64,000 nucleotides of DNA from Sweltsa coloradensis (Eukaryota; Arthropoda; Insecta; Plecoptera; Chloroperlidae): NCBI GenBank assembly GCA_024449915.1, contig JAMZAV010001758.1, positions 1 to 64,000 of the forward strand, in the 5' to 3' direction. The notes under the pieces were generated by a model. That model was not told where the DNA came from. It searched no databases and worked only from the letters and a program-made list of their open reading frames with translations. Within the stretch, counting starts at the first letter, position 1; each line of letters starts with the position of its first letter. Shown here in pieces: positions 11,637 to 23,069 of the stretch. The position numbers and the translations under genes were made by a program.

Positions 11637-11700
11637 ATTTTTTTGAAATTCTAATTTTTGAAAGAATGGACAATTTTCATTTATCCAAGTTCCAAGTTCC
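11637..11700 (-). repeat. Right inverted copy of the PLE-flanking sequence
   Basis: Reverse complement of 7232-7297: TTTTTGAAAGAATGGAC and AATTTTCATTTATCCAAGTT. It abuts the point where the PLE direct repeat ends. Confidence 0.75.
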
Positions 11701-11766
11701 AATCTGCATCTTTAATTCGTTAATCTACAAAATACCGCAAATTTTCATAATTTTCCTCACTTAAGG

Positions 11767-12110
11767 CAGCCCTGGAGCCCAAAAGTAACTTTAGATGTAT
11801 TAATAATCATATCATTGTGATTAAGATTATACAATTTCTAACAAGTTCCACGAAAGGAAAATTTCCTTGTCACAATTTCAACTGTTCTTTTGTAAGTTAT
11901 AATTTGTTTTTACACTTTTGACAGCCCTGGGGCCCAAAGTAACCATAAGATTTTTTGAGGATGTTTTTATAAATTAAAGTCTGTGAAAGAGCGGAAAATT
12001 TCCAATGTTGCAAGTCCCGTTTTGTGTAGTTCTCCTGCTTCTTCTGACTTCTTTTCTTTTTAATTTGGGCAGCCCTACTGCCCAAAGTTAGCGTAAGATT
12101 TTTTGAGGTT
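11767..12110. repeat. Degenerate tandem repeat, period about 150 bp
   Basis: Three successive units start with GCAGCCCTGGAGCCCAAAAG (11767), CAGCCCTGGGGCCCAAAG (near 11921) and GCAGCCCTACTGCCCAAAG (near 12066). The second and third share ATAAGATTTTTTGAGG-type words and 'GAGCG.AAAATTTCC'. The CCTGGGGCNCAAAGT word is also the outer end of the palindrome at 7311-7598. Confidence 0.6.
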
Positions 12111-12230
12111 GGTTAAAAATGAAAGAGCGAAAAATTTCCGATTTTTCCATTAAAGGAAAAATTGATATAACATTTTGCACTATTCTTCTTCTAAATGACC
12201 TCACTATAATAATAATGGTGGGCCCTACCT

Positions 12231-13510
12231 GCACGAATTCGTTTCAAAATCTCTTTCGCTTTATTCAATAATGTGGGTTTTTCTTTAACGCTGGGTCGCG
12301 AACGAAAGGCATTCTTTCAGGTAGCTTAGTCTACAATAGAGTAAAACTTTATTAATAACAGCAATTACAGTTCGCCGAACTCCGAGTATATCATTGGTGA
12401 AGACGGCACTGTACTATAGTGTCAAGTTGAGGGTTGATAAGCCCTTGGAATAGATGTTGTTTACCAAAGTAACTATTGTTTTGGGGAACGTGGCTGTTGT
12501 TTGTTACACAGACTAATCATCTCAACAGTGACCGAGACCGATAGGCATTAATGGGGTGGATTCTAGGACATGTATAGAGAGGATTTACTCAAACAAGAAC
12601 ATTATTTCTCCAAAAAGAAGAGGCACTTGTATTAACAAACAACCTTATCTTGCCTATCAACTGAGCGCATGCATTTTACCTTACTGCACGTGAGTTCGTA
12701 TCCCCTGACTTTCCTGACATTACTGTAATGCAATCTCGACTTACTCTATTCCATTTGGACTCTGGTACGTCGGTGACGAGTGACGACTTCTCGATCCGGG
12801 ACCCCTTGATAACTTGTCCCTGGTCTTCTCTTTTCGCCTCTTGGGCCGGCAGCCGCCTTTCGGCCTCACCCCGACTCTTGGCACTCATGACTCGCTCTCT
12901 TGTCGTTCCTCCTTCAACTCTCCAAGTTCACCTTCATTTGATAGACTATGTTATTTTTTATCTTTGGCGGAAACACATTGGACACTCTCTCTTGATGACA
13001 ACGTGTTCGTTTGCTGGTCAAAATGTAACTCCCGATCAGATCACACCTCGGACACAAAGAAGCTTCCTCTTGACTCTTCTTGACTTTACCCCTCCAGAGC
13101 TCCAGTATGTACGTCTAAAGCGCCTAGGTCCAACCCACTCCCCCCTCTACTCTTCAACTTGAGTTGTCTTCGTACTCCTCGTGTAATTGAAACCTCTGCA
13201 TTCTCTCTAAATCAAACAATAACTGACTTGTTCCCATTATAGTTATGTAACCGCCACCGCCAATCAGCACAATCCGCCAATGTTATCATAACCTCTTTGC
13301 TTATAGAAATGTCCCAATCAGTATTTTCAACAAAAGAAACCAAATCACTTGGCATATGAAACAGCCCATTAAATACCAGAAACAAGGGTAGAAACTACAC
13401 CAAGTGTAACATCTCAAGCCCCCATAGAAGATTCGACCCTGAATCTTGTTGAAGTATATCCCACTTTTCAAATAATACAAATACAAAAATACAATGAAAA
13501 AGACTTACAG
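12231..13510. other. Unrecognised moderately GC-rich stretch with one longer open frame
   Basis: A plus-strand open frame at 12728-13162 (144 codons) and a shorter, Lys/Arg/Glu-rich minus frame at 12888-12676 overlap. I recognise no domain in either. The minus-strand reading upstream of 12888 is charged and could be the start of a retroelement gag-like protein, but there is a stop and no motif to confirm it. I do not call a gene. Confidence 0.35.
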
Positions 13511-13511
13511 G

Positions 13512-13566
13512 TTGCCGCGGCTGCAGTCAGTAGAGCACGAGCTGATTTAGGCCTGGGTTCAATAGA
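13512..13566 (+). repeat. tRNA-like fragment, probable SINE head
   Basis: CAGTCAGTAGAGC resembles a tRNA D-arm (A box), and CTGGGTTCAATAGAC resembles a T-arm (B box). The spacing is too short for a full tRNA and the stems do not close. Most likely a SINE remnant. Confidence 0.35.
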
Positions 13567-13778
13567 CCTAACTAGCTGTTATAAAGTTTATACAAGTGGA
13601 TATGAGTGATCAAACAGGGATAATAGACTACAAATGCGAAATTAAATATTAAGTTGACAATTTAATTGTCCCAAAATCAAACAAAATTACAAGTTATTAG
13701 TAGATACGAGTTTAGGCTTAGCCTACAAGAAAATCAAATGTCACTTTTAGTGATATGTGAACTTAAGCCTACAAGTTA

Positions 13779-14353
13779 TTGAGCGAGCGAAGCGAGCGTC
13801 TCCACTTGACTCTTATGGCTCGAATGTCTGTTTTTTTTTTTTTGTTTTTCTGTTACTGCTTCGATACAGGTCGCACCGTTTCTCTGATCGACCTGAAATT
13901 TTGCACACATGTACATACCACCTAGGCGGGTTGCTGTATAGTTTTTGAACAAAATCCGATCGTTGGATATAAAAAATAAAAAATAAAATAAAAAAATAAA
14001 AAAATAAAAATGTTCCGATCGTTATGAAATTTTGCAGGTTCAATAAGTACAACATTCTCTCCTATTTTCCAAATTTTCAGCTAAATCGGTCAAGAACTTA
14101 AAGACTTATTGGTAATCATAATTCGAAAAATGATGTTAAAAAATGAAGGAGGCAGTGAAGATACAAAGATACACTTTAGAAGGCATGACGTGAATTAGTA
14201 CAATGCAAAGATGTTGGAATTGTATATAGTGTACAATGTCAATATCCAGTTAGGCCTACACTGTGTGGTGGGACTTATGGGAATGTCGTACTCGGGTCAT
14301 GTTGCACGTACCGGTGCTCGCTCAACAACGCGTCCAACTGAGCGTTTTCCTAG
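13779..14353 (+). mobile_element. Helitron-like short element, family C copy 1 (shortened)
   Basis: 5' end TTGAGCGAGCGAAGCGAGCG after host A. The 3' end has the inverted copy GCTCGCTCAA, then AACGC..GCGTT (a 5-bp hairpin around 10 bases) and TTTTCCTAG before host T. No target duplication is seen. After the 5' end comes a poly-T tract and the shared block with CACACATGTACATACCACC. At 575 bp it lacks the duplicated X-box segment of the other C copies. Non-autonomous: no protein is encoded. Confidence 0.75.
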
Positions 14354-15568
14354 TACAATAGAATACAAGTTATCCAATGAAATACAGTTTACAAGTTATA
14401 ATATCAGGTCGTTTAGGCCTATAAAAATGTCATAAACCCTCGTTTTTATCTCAGTTTAGAGTGTTCTTATCCGGCATGAAAGCCCAGTTTTACTTTAAAA
14501 GTTCAGTTAAGAGTGTTCTATAGCTCTTAGGCTTTCGTTAGTGTATTAAGGTTCAATTAAAACGTTTTTACGTACCATCGCCCTTAGGCTTACGTGTTTG
14601 TCGTTGTAGCGATTTGATTGTTGGGGCTAGGCCTCCTAGCCTAGGCCGAATCCAGGTGTAGAAGTTCCGAAAAAAGTGCCCACACGTCCAGGTGTGAGAC
14701 ACGCCCAGGGTCCAAGTCCTTGCCTCGTCCTTTAAAAATGTAGTTGTATGTGTTTATTTGTATTATTATAAAGATATGTCGGCTGCTTGTCTCCTTTTCT
14801 AGGCGTCTTCTTCCGTCCCGTTCCGCACGTCTGTTCTCGATAAAGGTTTTGAAGTTCTGATGGCGTCTGCTATCGAATGTTCTAGAAGGTTGTGGTGGCT
14901 TGGGGTGACGTCAGAGTGACAATCATACCTATTTTTAGACTTTTTGGTGAGTCTGGTTCCAAAGATGTCTGAAATTTATCTATCTATCCTGCAATTACAC
15001 CATAAATTGATAATATGACGAAATAGACCTTTGTCTTAGAATTTGCAATGTCATGTTGCACATTTTATGATCGGTGCTATAGTTGGTTGACAATGCTCTC
15101 TATCGGTGGTTGGTGAAACTATACCGCTAGGTCTCAGCACTAGTTTGAAGGTGCACTTGAAGTGTAAATGGTCAATACTCATCGATAACTGTTCGGTCGA
15201 TAATTTATTTTCTGGGCGATGCGCTAGGATGCAGCACTTGTTTGGTTTGCGCAAGTTGAAGAACGCTTAAATATTTGAATTGGTATTTCGACACGTAAAT
15301 ATTCGTAATTATTTTGACACTAAAAGAATTCACTGTTGTTGTTGTTGTTTTGGTTAATATTGATTGTTTGACTAAACATTGAAGAGTTTAATAAATGTTT
15401 TCTTATACATTTGTTATTGAATAATTATTTAAAGTAGGCCTAAAAATTGGTTATGTCACAGTGTCCTCCTTGATAAAGAACAGTTAAAAAGCAGTGACAA
15501 ATGTGAGCAATTAATTATAAGTGACATTAGATATTATAAATCACAAATTTACATTGTTGGTTACTTTT
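14354..15568. other. Unique AT-rich sequence, nothing recognised
   Basis: Contains the words TAGGCCTCCTAGCCTAGGCC and a GTGACGTCAG (CRE-like) site near 14905, but no open frame with a domain and no repeat I could pair within the window. Confidence 0.45.
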
Positions 15569-16354
15569 TTGGATGAGCGTAGCGAGCGTAGCGAGCGAAG
15601 CGAAGATTCCATTCTACTACACTGGAGAAAAAAATCCGGAATGTTTTTTTTTTTTTTTCTTTTTTTTTTTTTTCTTTTTGTATTTTTGTCTGTTTGTCCA
15701 CACGATTCCGGCTAAACCGATACTCCGATTGCGATGAAATTTTATGGAGGCCTTCGAAATCTCTGAACTTAGAACTGCCACGTTTTTGAGCGCAATCGGA
15801 AAAATTTTTCTTATGAAAATCGCAATTTTACGATTTTTTTCGATTTTTAAAAAATTTCTTCGACTTATAACACCTACATGCTTTATCCGGTTTTAATGAT
15901 TTTTGCACAGAACCTTTATTTTATGAATTGAGATATTCTTGTGAAATTTGAGCGCAATTGAAAAAATATTTATCATAAAAATCGAAATTTTACGGGGTTT
16001 TTCTTTTTTTAAACAATTCTTTGACTTATAACACCTACATGCTTTATCCGATTGAAATAATTTTTTCGCAGAACCTTTATTTTATGAATTACATTTTATT
16101 GTTAAATTTGAGCGCAATCGAGAAATTATTTCTTATACAAATTTCAATTTTACGATTTTTTTAAACAATTACGATTAATTATAAAAAATTAAAAAAATAA
16201 AGTTAATTTTTTATTTTATTTTATTTAATTTAAAAAAAAATTCAATTTAATAATGATTTTTCCACAGAACAACAGAAAAACGCATAACACATGGCAGCTC
16301 AATGCACCAATTACGCTCATCCAACAACGCGGCGGGACTTAAGCGTTTTCCTAG
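15569..16354 (+). mobile_element. Helitron-like short element, family A copy 1
   Basis: Starts TTGGATGAGCGTAGCGAGCG and ends CGCTCATCCAA, then 30 bases with the AACGC..GCGTT hairpin and a terminal CTAG before host T. The GAGCGTAGC minisatellite and a long poly-T tract follow the 5' end, then the family block CGATTCCGGCTAAACCGATA. The interior contains three degraded repeats of a 'cttataacacctacatgctttatccg' type unit. The 5' flank is a T run, so the target base is unclear here. Confidence 0.8.
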
Positions 16355-16531
16355 TAGAAATAACAAAACTACAATAAATGGTACAGTAGACAAGAATACC
16401 AATCTGAAATTAATGTGGTACAAAACATGTTATAATAGTCAATGTCAAATAGTCAGGAATGTCAACAGGAGGTATGTACGATGTAGAACTGAGCTCCTAA
16501 CCAGTATAACTCTTATATGACTTTAATAAAA

Positions 16532-18079
16532 CTAGGAAAACGCTAAAGTCCTGCCGCGTTGTTGGATGAGCGTAGCGAGCGTAGCGAGCGAAGCGAAGAT
16601 TCCATTTCACTACACTGGAGAAAAAAATCCGGAATGTTTTTTTTTCTTCCTTTCTTTCTTTCTTTTTTTCTTTCTGTATTTTTGTCTGTTTGTAAGCACG
16701 ATTCCGGCTAAACCGATACTCCAATTGCGATGAAATTTTATGGAGGCCTTCAAAATCTCTAAACTTAGAACTGCCACGTTTTTTAGCGCCATCGAAAAAT
16801 TATTTCTCATAAAAATCGCAAGTTTACGATTTTTTTCGATTTTTTGAAAATTTATTTTACTTATAACATCTACATGCTTTATCCGATTTTAATGATTTTT
16901 TCACATAACCTTAATTTTATGAATTAAGATATTTGTGTGAAATTTAAGCACAATCGAAAAATTATTTCTAGTGAATATAGAAACTTTGTGGGTTTTTTCT
17001 TTTTTAAAACAATTTTTTTACTTATTACACCTACATGCTTGATCCTATTGTAATAAGTTTTTCACAGAACCTTAATTTTATTAATTTATATATTCGTGTG
17101 AAATTTGAGCGCAATCGAATAATTATTTCTTATAAAAATCCCAATTTTTTTCTTTTTTCTTTTTTTTAAATTACGATTAATTAAAAAAAATTAAAATTTA
17201 AGTTTATTTTTTATTAAATTAAACTAAATTTAAAAAAATTTGAACTAAGTAATAATTTTTTCACAGAACAACAGAAAATCCGCATAACACATGGCAGCTC
17301 AATGCACCAATACGCTCATCCAACAACGCGGCGGGACTTAAGCGTTTTCCTAGTTTTAAAGTTTTTAGTCTGCGTGGGATATCTTTACTTAGGCAAGTGC
17401 TTTGTTGCTTTGTTTTGCTGCCCAAGCATTGTAGGTGATTGTTGTCATGTTTCTATTGTTTCTTGTCAATTTGTTATTATTTACCGTTTAAAACTTATAT
17501 TAAAAGCTTTATTTCTATGGATTCTGGCTAACTTTGTCAACTTTTTCTTTCAAAAGGTACTTCATCACCATAACTATAATGTCCATGTATAATATGAACG
17601 TTGTAGCCCCACCCGTTTGGTCAGAATTGGCCCAAATGGCACGAAAATATCGCACAAAAATAAAAAAACTTATATTAAAAGCTTTATTTCAATGGATTCT
17701 GGCTAACTTTTTCAATTTTTTCTTTCAAAAGGTACTACATCACCATAACCTTAATGTTCATGTATAATATGAACGTTGTAGCCCCACCCGTTTGGTCAGA
17801 ATCGGCCCAAATGTCACTAAAATATCGCACTAAAAATCGGAAAAAATCGTAAAAGTACGATATTCATGAGAAATATTTCTTCGATTGTACCCAAAAACAA
17901 TACACCTCTAAGTTCAGAGATTTCGAAGGTCCCCTCAAATTTTCATCAAGATCGGATATGCCGTTTGCCTGGTAGAAAGTTAACAAACAGACAAAAAAAC
18001 AAAACAAAACAAAAAAAAAACACCCGAGCTAAATTTTTTGGGGGTCAGTGAAATTGAAGTCTTCGCTTCGCTCATCAAA
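16532..18079 (-). mobile_element. Helitron-like element, family B copy 1, split by a family A copy
   Basis: The minus-strand 5' end is at 18079 (TTTGATGAGCGAAGCG, one change from TTGGATGAG). Its 3' terminus (CTAGGAAAACGC.. on the plus strand) lies at 16532-16561. Family A copy 2 occupies 16562-17353 in between. The expected internal inverted-repeat bases (ATGGATGAGC in intact B copies) are missing at the junction, so the inner element may have entered by recombination through the shared terminal repeat. The interior repeats a unit (ACTTTTTCAACTTTTTCTTT, then GTAGCCCCACCCGTTTGGTC) twice. Confidence 0.7.
16562..17353 (+). mobile_element. Helitron-like short element, family A copy 2, nested in family B
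   Basis: Starts TTGGATGAGCGTAGCGAGCG and ends GCGTTTTCCTAG. It is bounded left by the reverse-complemented 3' tip of family B (16532-16561) and right by the body of family B (from 17354). The base before the 5' end is G, unlike the A seen at isolated copies. Confidence 0.78.
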
Positions 18080-18122
18080 TAATCAAAAATTATGGTCCTC
18101 CTAGAACCTCTGAAAACAATAG

Positions 18123-18985
18123 TTAGACGAGTGAGCGTAGCGAACGTAGTCTTTCCTAACGCTATACTCGATCGGGCCTTGGCCGTGATCATTGTCTGTA
18201 TGTTAAATGTCTGTCTGTCTGTCTGTTTGTCCGGGCTCATACGGTCGAACGGCCAAATAGATTGAGCTCAAATTTTAAACAGACATCCGTGACCAGGTAA
18301 CTTAGAACTGCTAGCAAAATGAGCACAATCTGTTGCGATTTAAACCTGCAAGAAATAAAAAACTGAAAAATACGTTGAAATGTATAAGAATTATTTTAAC
18401 GACAATGGTTTTCATTTTGAAATAATATATTTTGTTTGTTATTTACCTGGCTGTGAAATGCCGTGTCCAAGGTTAATCGAATGTGAGACGTCAAGGTACC
18501 CCCAAATTCCGCTCGTAGATTGAGTAAACCTTGCAATATTTTCACGTATTTCGTACTGGCTGTTTTTCATAGAATTGTCACAGATGATGGACTACACTGC
18601 GTTATCTGCATTTCAAAACATGTTAAATAATTTAAAAAATACAATCCAGTAATTACAAAATCTTTCCCGACTATTGAACCCACGTCTCCCACATTTCGGC
18701 TATAAGGGCGCTTTAGCCAACTTGACTAGAGAAACGCCAAAGTCGTTGTTAGACGAGTGAGAGAGTCATGTGTTGAGTACGCGGGAACATTTGCATTTAA
18801 GTTTGATTATAATATTCGTATAAATAATAGGGTATTTAAGTTTAGGTCATAGTTAAGGCAATAATGCTCCACTGTAGCCTATGATAGGCTAGGGAGGCCT
18901 AAGGTAGGGGGGAAAAAGGAATGTTTCCGGGTACTCAACACATGGCTCACTCACTCGTCTAACAACGACTTTGGCGTTTCCCTAG
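18123..18985 (+). mobile_element. Helitron-like element, family J, with an inverted second 3' end inside
   Basis: 5' end TTAGACGAGTGAGCGTAGCG, and 3' end CTCACTCGTCTAA, then CAACGACTTTGGCG and TTTCCCTAG before host T. The 5' block has a CTGTCTGTCTGTCTGTTTG tract and AACTTAGAACTGC, shared with family A. A reverse-complemented 3' end starts at 18726 (CTAGAGAAACGCCAAAGTCG), so 18726-18985 alone is a 260-bp foldback with about 70-bp arms. This could be one chimeric element or a truncated J copy followed by a separate foldback copy. Confidence 0.6.
18667..18724 (-). repeat. tRNA-like fragment next to family J foldback
   Basis: Minus strand: GTTGGCTAAAGCGCCC (A-box-like) and ACGTGGGTTCAATAGTC (B-box-like), about 45 bases apart. 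Arms pair poorly. It looks like a tRNA-derived SINE head and sits directly before CTAG at 18726. Confidence 0.35.
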
Positions 18986-19710
18986 TAATAAATGAAATAT
19001 TATGTAACGTCCTCCCAAACTTTCCGACTTCTACAGTCTCTCCCCGCTTCTTGTAAGTTTTAATAGTTAAAAATACAATCTATTTAAAGGAATTATATCA
19101 GCATTATTTTATTAATGCACGCGTATCAAAAGTGTTTATGATGTGATGATTAATGATTATGTATGTAGTAGTAACCTTCCGTTTTTATCTAGTGTCAGAT
19201 TTTTATAATGGAAGAATCCCCTCTCACCTTATAATTAAGTAATGTTTATAGGTTGTGATACTTTCCCGACTAAATTTGGGTATAAAACACTAATTTTGAA
19301 TTGTCTATTACTCCCCTTAATAGGTTTTCATAAACAAAATTTTTCTAAACCACCAGGTTACCTCGTGTAATGGGTGCTGGCTCATGAATTCGTTACGCGA
19401 GTTTACTCCTTACTTTTCAAATAATGAACTATGTTCAAGGTTTCCGGTTTATTTATTTAAACCGCCACCGCCTCAACTGCAGCCTTCCACACGCTGTGCA
19501 CTTCAGCCTTATGAAATGAGTTTTAATAAATCATTTTAATACTACACAGGCGTAACGCCACCGGAATGTATTACTTAAATAAAGTATCTACCGATCAAAA
19601 GGATTACATCGATATTAACTTAAAAACGCCATTAAAATTAAGAAAAAAGTTGAATAATAATATATACCACTGCATCTCTAATAGTCAAGCGGATTAAAGG
19701 ACAATACAAG
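18986..19710. other. Unique AT-rich spacer
   Basis: No open frame of note and no internal repeat detected. Bounded by family J and the long-TIR element at 19711. Confidence 0.4.
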
Positions 19711-20340
19711 AACAATTAGGGGTTTTGTGGTAGAGGTCTGAATTTTGGACTGTATACTCAGAACAATATTCTAAGAAAATTGCCTCGAGGTGCCATGACA
19801 AAATTTGTCCGGTTAAGGGGGTGGAAGGGGTTGAAAAAATGGCATTTTTTTAAAATTCGAAAATTCAAATATCAAACTAAATTTTATCCTTAGATTACAA
19901 AATTAATACATATTGTAGATAAAAGTCCAAAATTTATTTAAAAAAATACATATTACCATATATGTATATCTAACTATATTTTACACCCTTTGACTTTTAT
20001 TAACAAATTTTCTCACTGTGCTGGGAGGATTGGCCTACCAGACGTGGGTTTTGTGATAGGGCCGTGAATTTTCCCTAAAATACTCAGAAGAATGTTCTCT
20101 AAAAAATGGCTCGAGGTGCCCTCAAAAAAGTTGCTTGCTTATAGGAGAAAAAGGGGGTGTACTAAAAGGGGTTGATAACACTTAAATAAATAAATCTGTA
20201 TTCAAATATAATATTAAGGACGCCAAATTAACATTTATTGTAGATTAAGATCTAAAGTTTAATTAAAAACAATAAAATTTCACCATATATGTAAATCTGA
20301 TCAGATTATGCGCCTTGACCACTTTTCATAAATTTACTCA

Positions 20341-20745
20341 ATATTAACGAAAGTGTATCGTGTGACCACTTGTTTTGTCCCAAATTATTCCTATATTACG
20401 AATTAGGACGAAAAGAACATTTTGCAATGCCTTGGGTACATTTTCACACAATGGACTTTGACCCATTTTCACACATTTCCTCAAGATTAACGAAAGTGTA
20501 TAGTGTGACCACTCGTTTTTTCCCAAATTATGCCAATAATACGAGTTAGGACGAAAATAAGTTTTTAACACCTTGGGTACATTTTTACGCAATGGACTTT
20601 GACCCCCTTTTTTTTACAAATTTACTAAAAAATAACGAAAGTTTATCGTGTGACCACTCGTTTAATCCCAAATTATGTCAATAATACGAATTAAGACTAT
20701 TTTTTTTTGTAACACCTGGGGCATATTTTCACGCAATGGACTCTG
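20341..20745 (-). repeat. Left array of 143-bp units in element D
   Basis: AACGAAAGTGTATCGTGTGA-type words recur at about 20346, 20488 and 20634, each followed by CCACTTGTTT-, AATTATGCCAATA- and GACTTTGACCC-type words. Confidence 0.8.
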
Positions 20746-21424
20746 ATCCATTTTCTAACAATAAGCGTCAAAAAGCCTATTTAGAGTAACCTAACAATTT
20801 GGTGGTTTTGTAGTCGAGTGTCAACACACCTATTAGATCAAAATAGTACATTCATGATGTGTGAATCATGTACTTTGAATACTGGCAGCTTTGCTAACGC
20901 TATAATAATATAGCCACGTTGATGGATGAGTCTTTTTTGGTCAATCGATCCTCCATTTTATAGTCTTCATACTGTTATCTTGTTATAAGTATGTTTTGAA
21001 TAAAAGATCAGTGAATTGGTAATTAGTTATATAAACTTGTCAAAATATCTTCTTTAAAAGCACAGTTATTGGTGTTATACAAATAGTTACATTATATTTA
21101 TTTTATTAGTGCACGGGAAGTCGAAGATTTGTTCCATAACACTTTCCGAATTTACTTATTATTTAGATTTTTATTGAGTTATTTACACAAGGACTATTCA
21201 CAATAGCCCGGGAACGAGGCCCTGCAATGGTTACAGGAATAATGGTTATGATTTAACATTGCCTGTTAACTGTAACGATAACGGGAAGCTATTGCCGGGC
21301 TATTATAGAGCAGCCCTAAATTTGACAAATTATTTACGAGTATGTTGCCTTGTGCGCGTTGTACGATTTAATAAAATAGAACTTAAATGTTGCAAACATT
21401 TGTATTTGAAAATGTGATTGTAGC

Positions 21425-22115
21425 CCAAAAAAATGTGCCTAAAGTGTTTAAAAAAATCGTCCTAATTCGATCGTATTATTGACATAATTTGGGATTAAAC
21501 GAGTGGTCATACTATACACTTTCGTTATTTTGGAGTAAATTTGTAAAAAGGGGTCAAAGTCCATTGCGCGAAAATGTACCCAAAGTGTTAAATACTTATT
21601 TTCGTCCTAAATCGTATTATTGGCATATTTTTGGACAAAACGAGTGGTCACACTATACACTTTCGTTAATCTTGAGTAAATGTGTGAAAATGGGTCAAAG
21701 TCCATTGTGTGAAAATCTACCCAAGGCATGGCAAAATGTTCTTTTCGTCCTAATTCGTAATATTGGAATAATTTGGGACAAAACAAGTAGTCACACGATA
21801 CACTTTCGTTATTTTTGAGTAAATTTGTAAAAAAAAGGGGTCAAAGTCCATTGCGTAAAAATGTACCCAAGGTGTTAAAAACTTATTTTCGTCCTTAATC
21901 GTATTATTGGCATAATTTGGGACAAAACGAGTGGTCACAAAATACACTTTCGTTAATCTTGAGTAAATGTGTGAAAATGGGTCAAAGTTCATTGTTAGAA
22001 AATGTACCCAAGGCATTGCAAAATGTTCTTTTCGTCCTAATTAGTAATATAGGAATAATTTGGGACAAAACAAGTGGTCACACGATACACTTTCGTTAAT
22101 ATTGAGTAAATTTAT
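21425..22115 (+). repeat. Right array of 143-bp units in element D
   Basis: Reverse-complement units with ACACTTTCGTTA at about 21517, 21660, 21803, 21946 and 22090. The open frame across 21489-21818 is only a read-through of these units (GQNEWSHYTLSL repeated), not a gene. Confidence 0.8.
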
Positions 22116-22853
22116 GAAAAGTGGTCAGGGCGCATAATCTGATCAGATTTACGTATATAGTGAAATTTTAATTTTTTAAATTAAACTTTAGTTCTTAATC
22201 TACAATAAATGTTAATTTGGCGTCCTTAATATTATATTTGAATACAGATTTATTTATTTTAGTGTTATCAACCCCTTTTAGTACACCCCCTTTTTCTCCT
22301 ATAAGCAAGCAACTTTTTTGAGGGCACCTCGAGCCATTTTTTAGAGAACATTCTTCTGAGTAGTTTAGGGAAAATTCACGGCCCTATCACAAAACCCACG
22401 TCTGGTAGGCCAATCCTCCCAGCACCGTGAGAAAATTTGTTAATAAAAGTCAAAGGGTGTAAAATATGGTTAGATATACATGGTAATATGTATTTTTTTT
22501 AAATAAATTTTGGACTTTTATCTACAATATGTATTAATTTTGTGATCTTAGGATAAAATTTAGTTTGATATTTGAATTTTCGAATTCTTTAAAAATGCCT
22601 TTTTTTAACCCCTTCCACCCCCTTAACCGGACAAAATTTGTCATGGCACCTCGAGGCAATTTTCTAAGAATATTGTTCTGATTATACAGTCCAAAATTCA
22701 GACCTCTACCACAAAACCCCTAATTGTTAGCCTTATCCGCCTAGCTATAATACAAGAAGCCTACAGCAAAAAGGCGCTATACAAACTCACTAATATTACA
22801 CGATGACAACACAACATGTTAATTAGGTATGATTATTAACTGTTGATTAATAA

Positions 22854-23069
22854 TTGTTGTGCCTAGTGAACCTGCATGTTCCCTCTAGGTTCACTCGCAA
22901 TCAACTCACTTTCGCTATTCCTCGGAGCCGCATCGACTTGTTTAAATACTCGTGTGTAAAAAGAATACAGCTAACTTACAATTCTCTTGTAAGCCGCTAC
23001 CCTGAACTGGACATAAACAATACTGAAATACGTAATCTAAAAGTATTCCTCAATGATGCATTCGCTTAG
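22854..23069 (+). pseudogene. LINE reverse transcriptase ORF, C-terminal end
   Basis: Seventy-one codons reading ..FAIPRSRIDLFKYSC, then VKRIQLTYNSL and a terminal FLNDAF. Many LINE ORF2 proteins finish with a block of the form R-x-R-x-x-x-[FY]-x-x-S-F/C, then R-x-I-x-x-W-N-x-L-P. Here W-N-x-L-P is changed to Y-N-S-L-V. A 3' UTR follows, with AATAAAG at about 23394 before an A-rich end. It is strongly 5' truncated, as is usual for LINE copies. The clade (jockey, L2 or other) cannot be settled from this piece. Confidence 0.5.

Larger units (their letters stand above)
19711..22738. mobile_element. Long-terminal-inverted-repeat element D (3 kb), non-coding
   Basis: Ends are AACAATTAGGGGTTTTGTGG and its reverse complement. 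The arms (19711-20745 and 21425-22738) stay similar throughout, for example CTCGAGGTGCCATGACAAAA and GGGGGTGGAAGGGG against their complements. Each arm's inner part is an array of about 143-bp units, roughly 3 on the left and 5 on the right. The centre 20760-21420 is unique AT-rich DNA without a protein. The similarity may continue slightly outward (AGCGGATTAAAGG against CCTTATCCGCCTAGC). I see no clear target duplication. The type is a foldback or long-TIR DNA element; the superfamily is unknown. Confidence 0.8.

Noticed and set aside
12728..13162. 144-codon plus-strand frame or an overlapping gag-like minus frame
   Set aside because: No motif, both strands open, and possible consensus errors in this part of the window.
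21489..21818. 109-codon repetitive protein frame
   Set aside because: It is read-through of the 143-bp units of element D. The same units give other repetitive frames on the opposite arm.
20341..22115. Regular direct repeats that could suggest a CRISPR-like array
   Set aside because: Units are 143 bp with no short repeat and unique spacer pattern, lie in both arms of an inverted repeat, and the sequence is eukaryotic.
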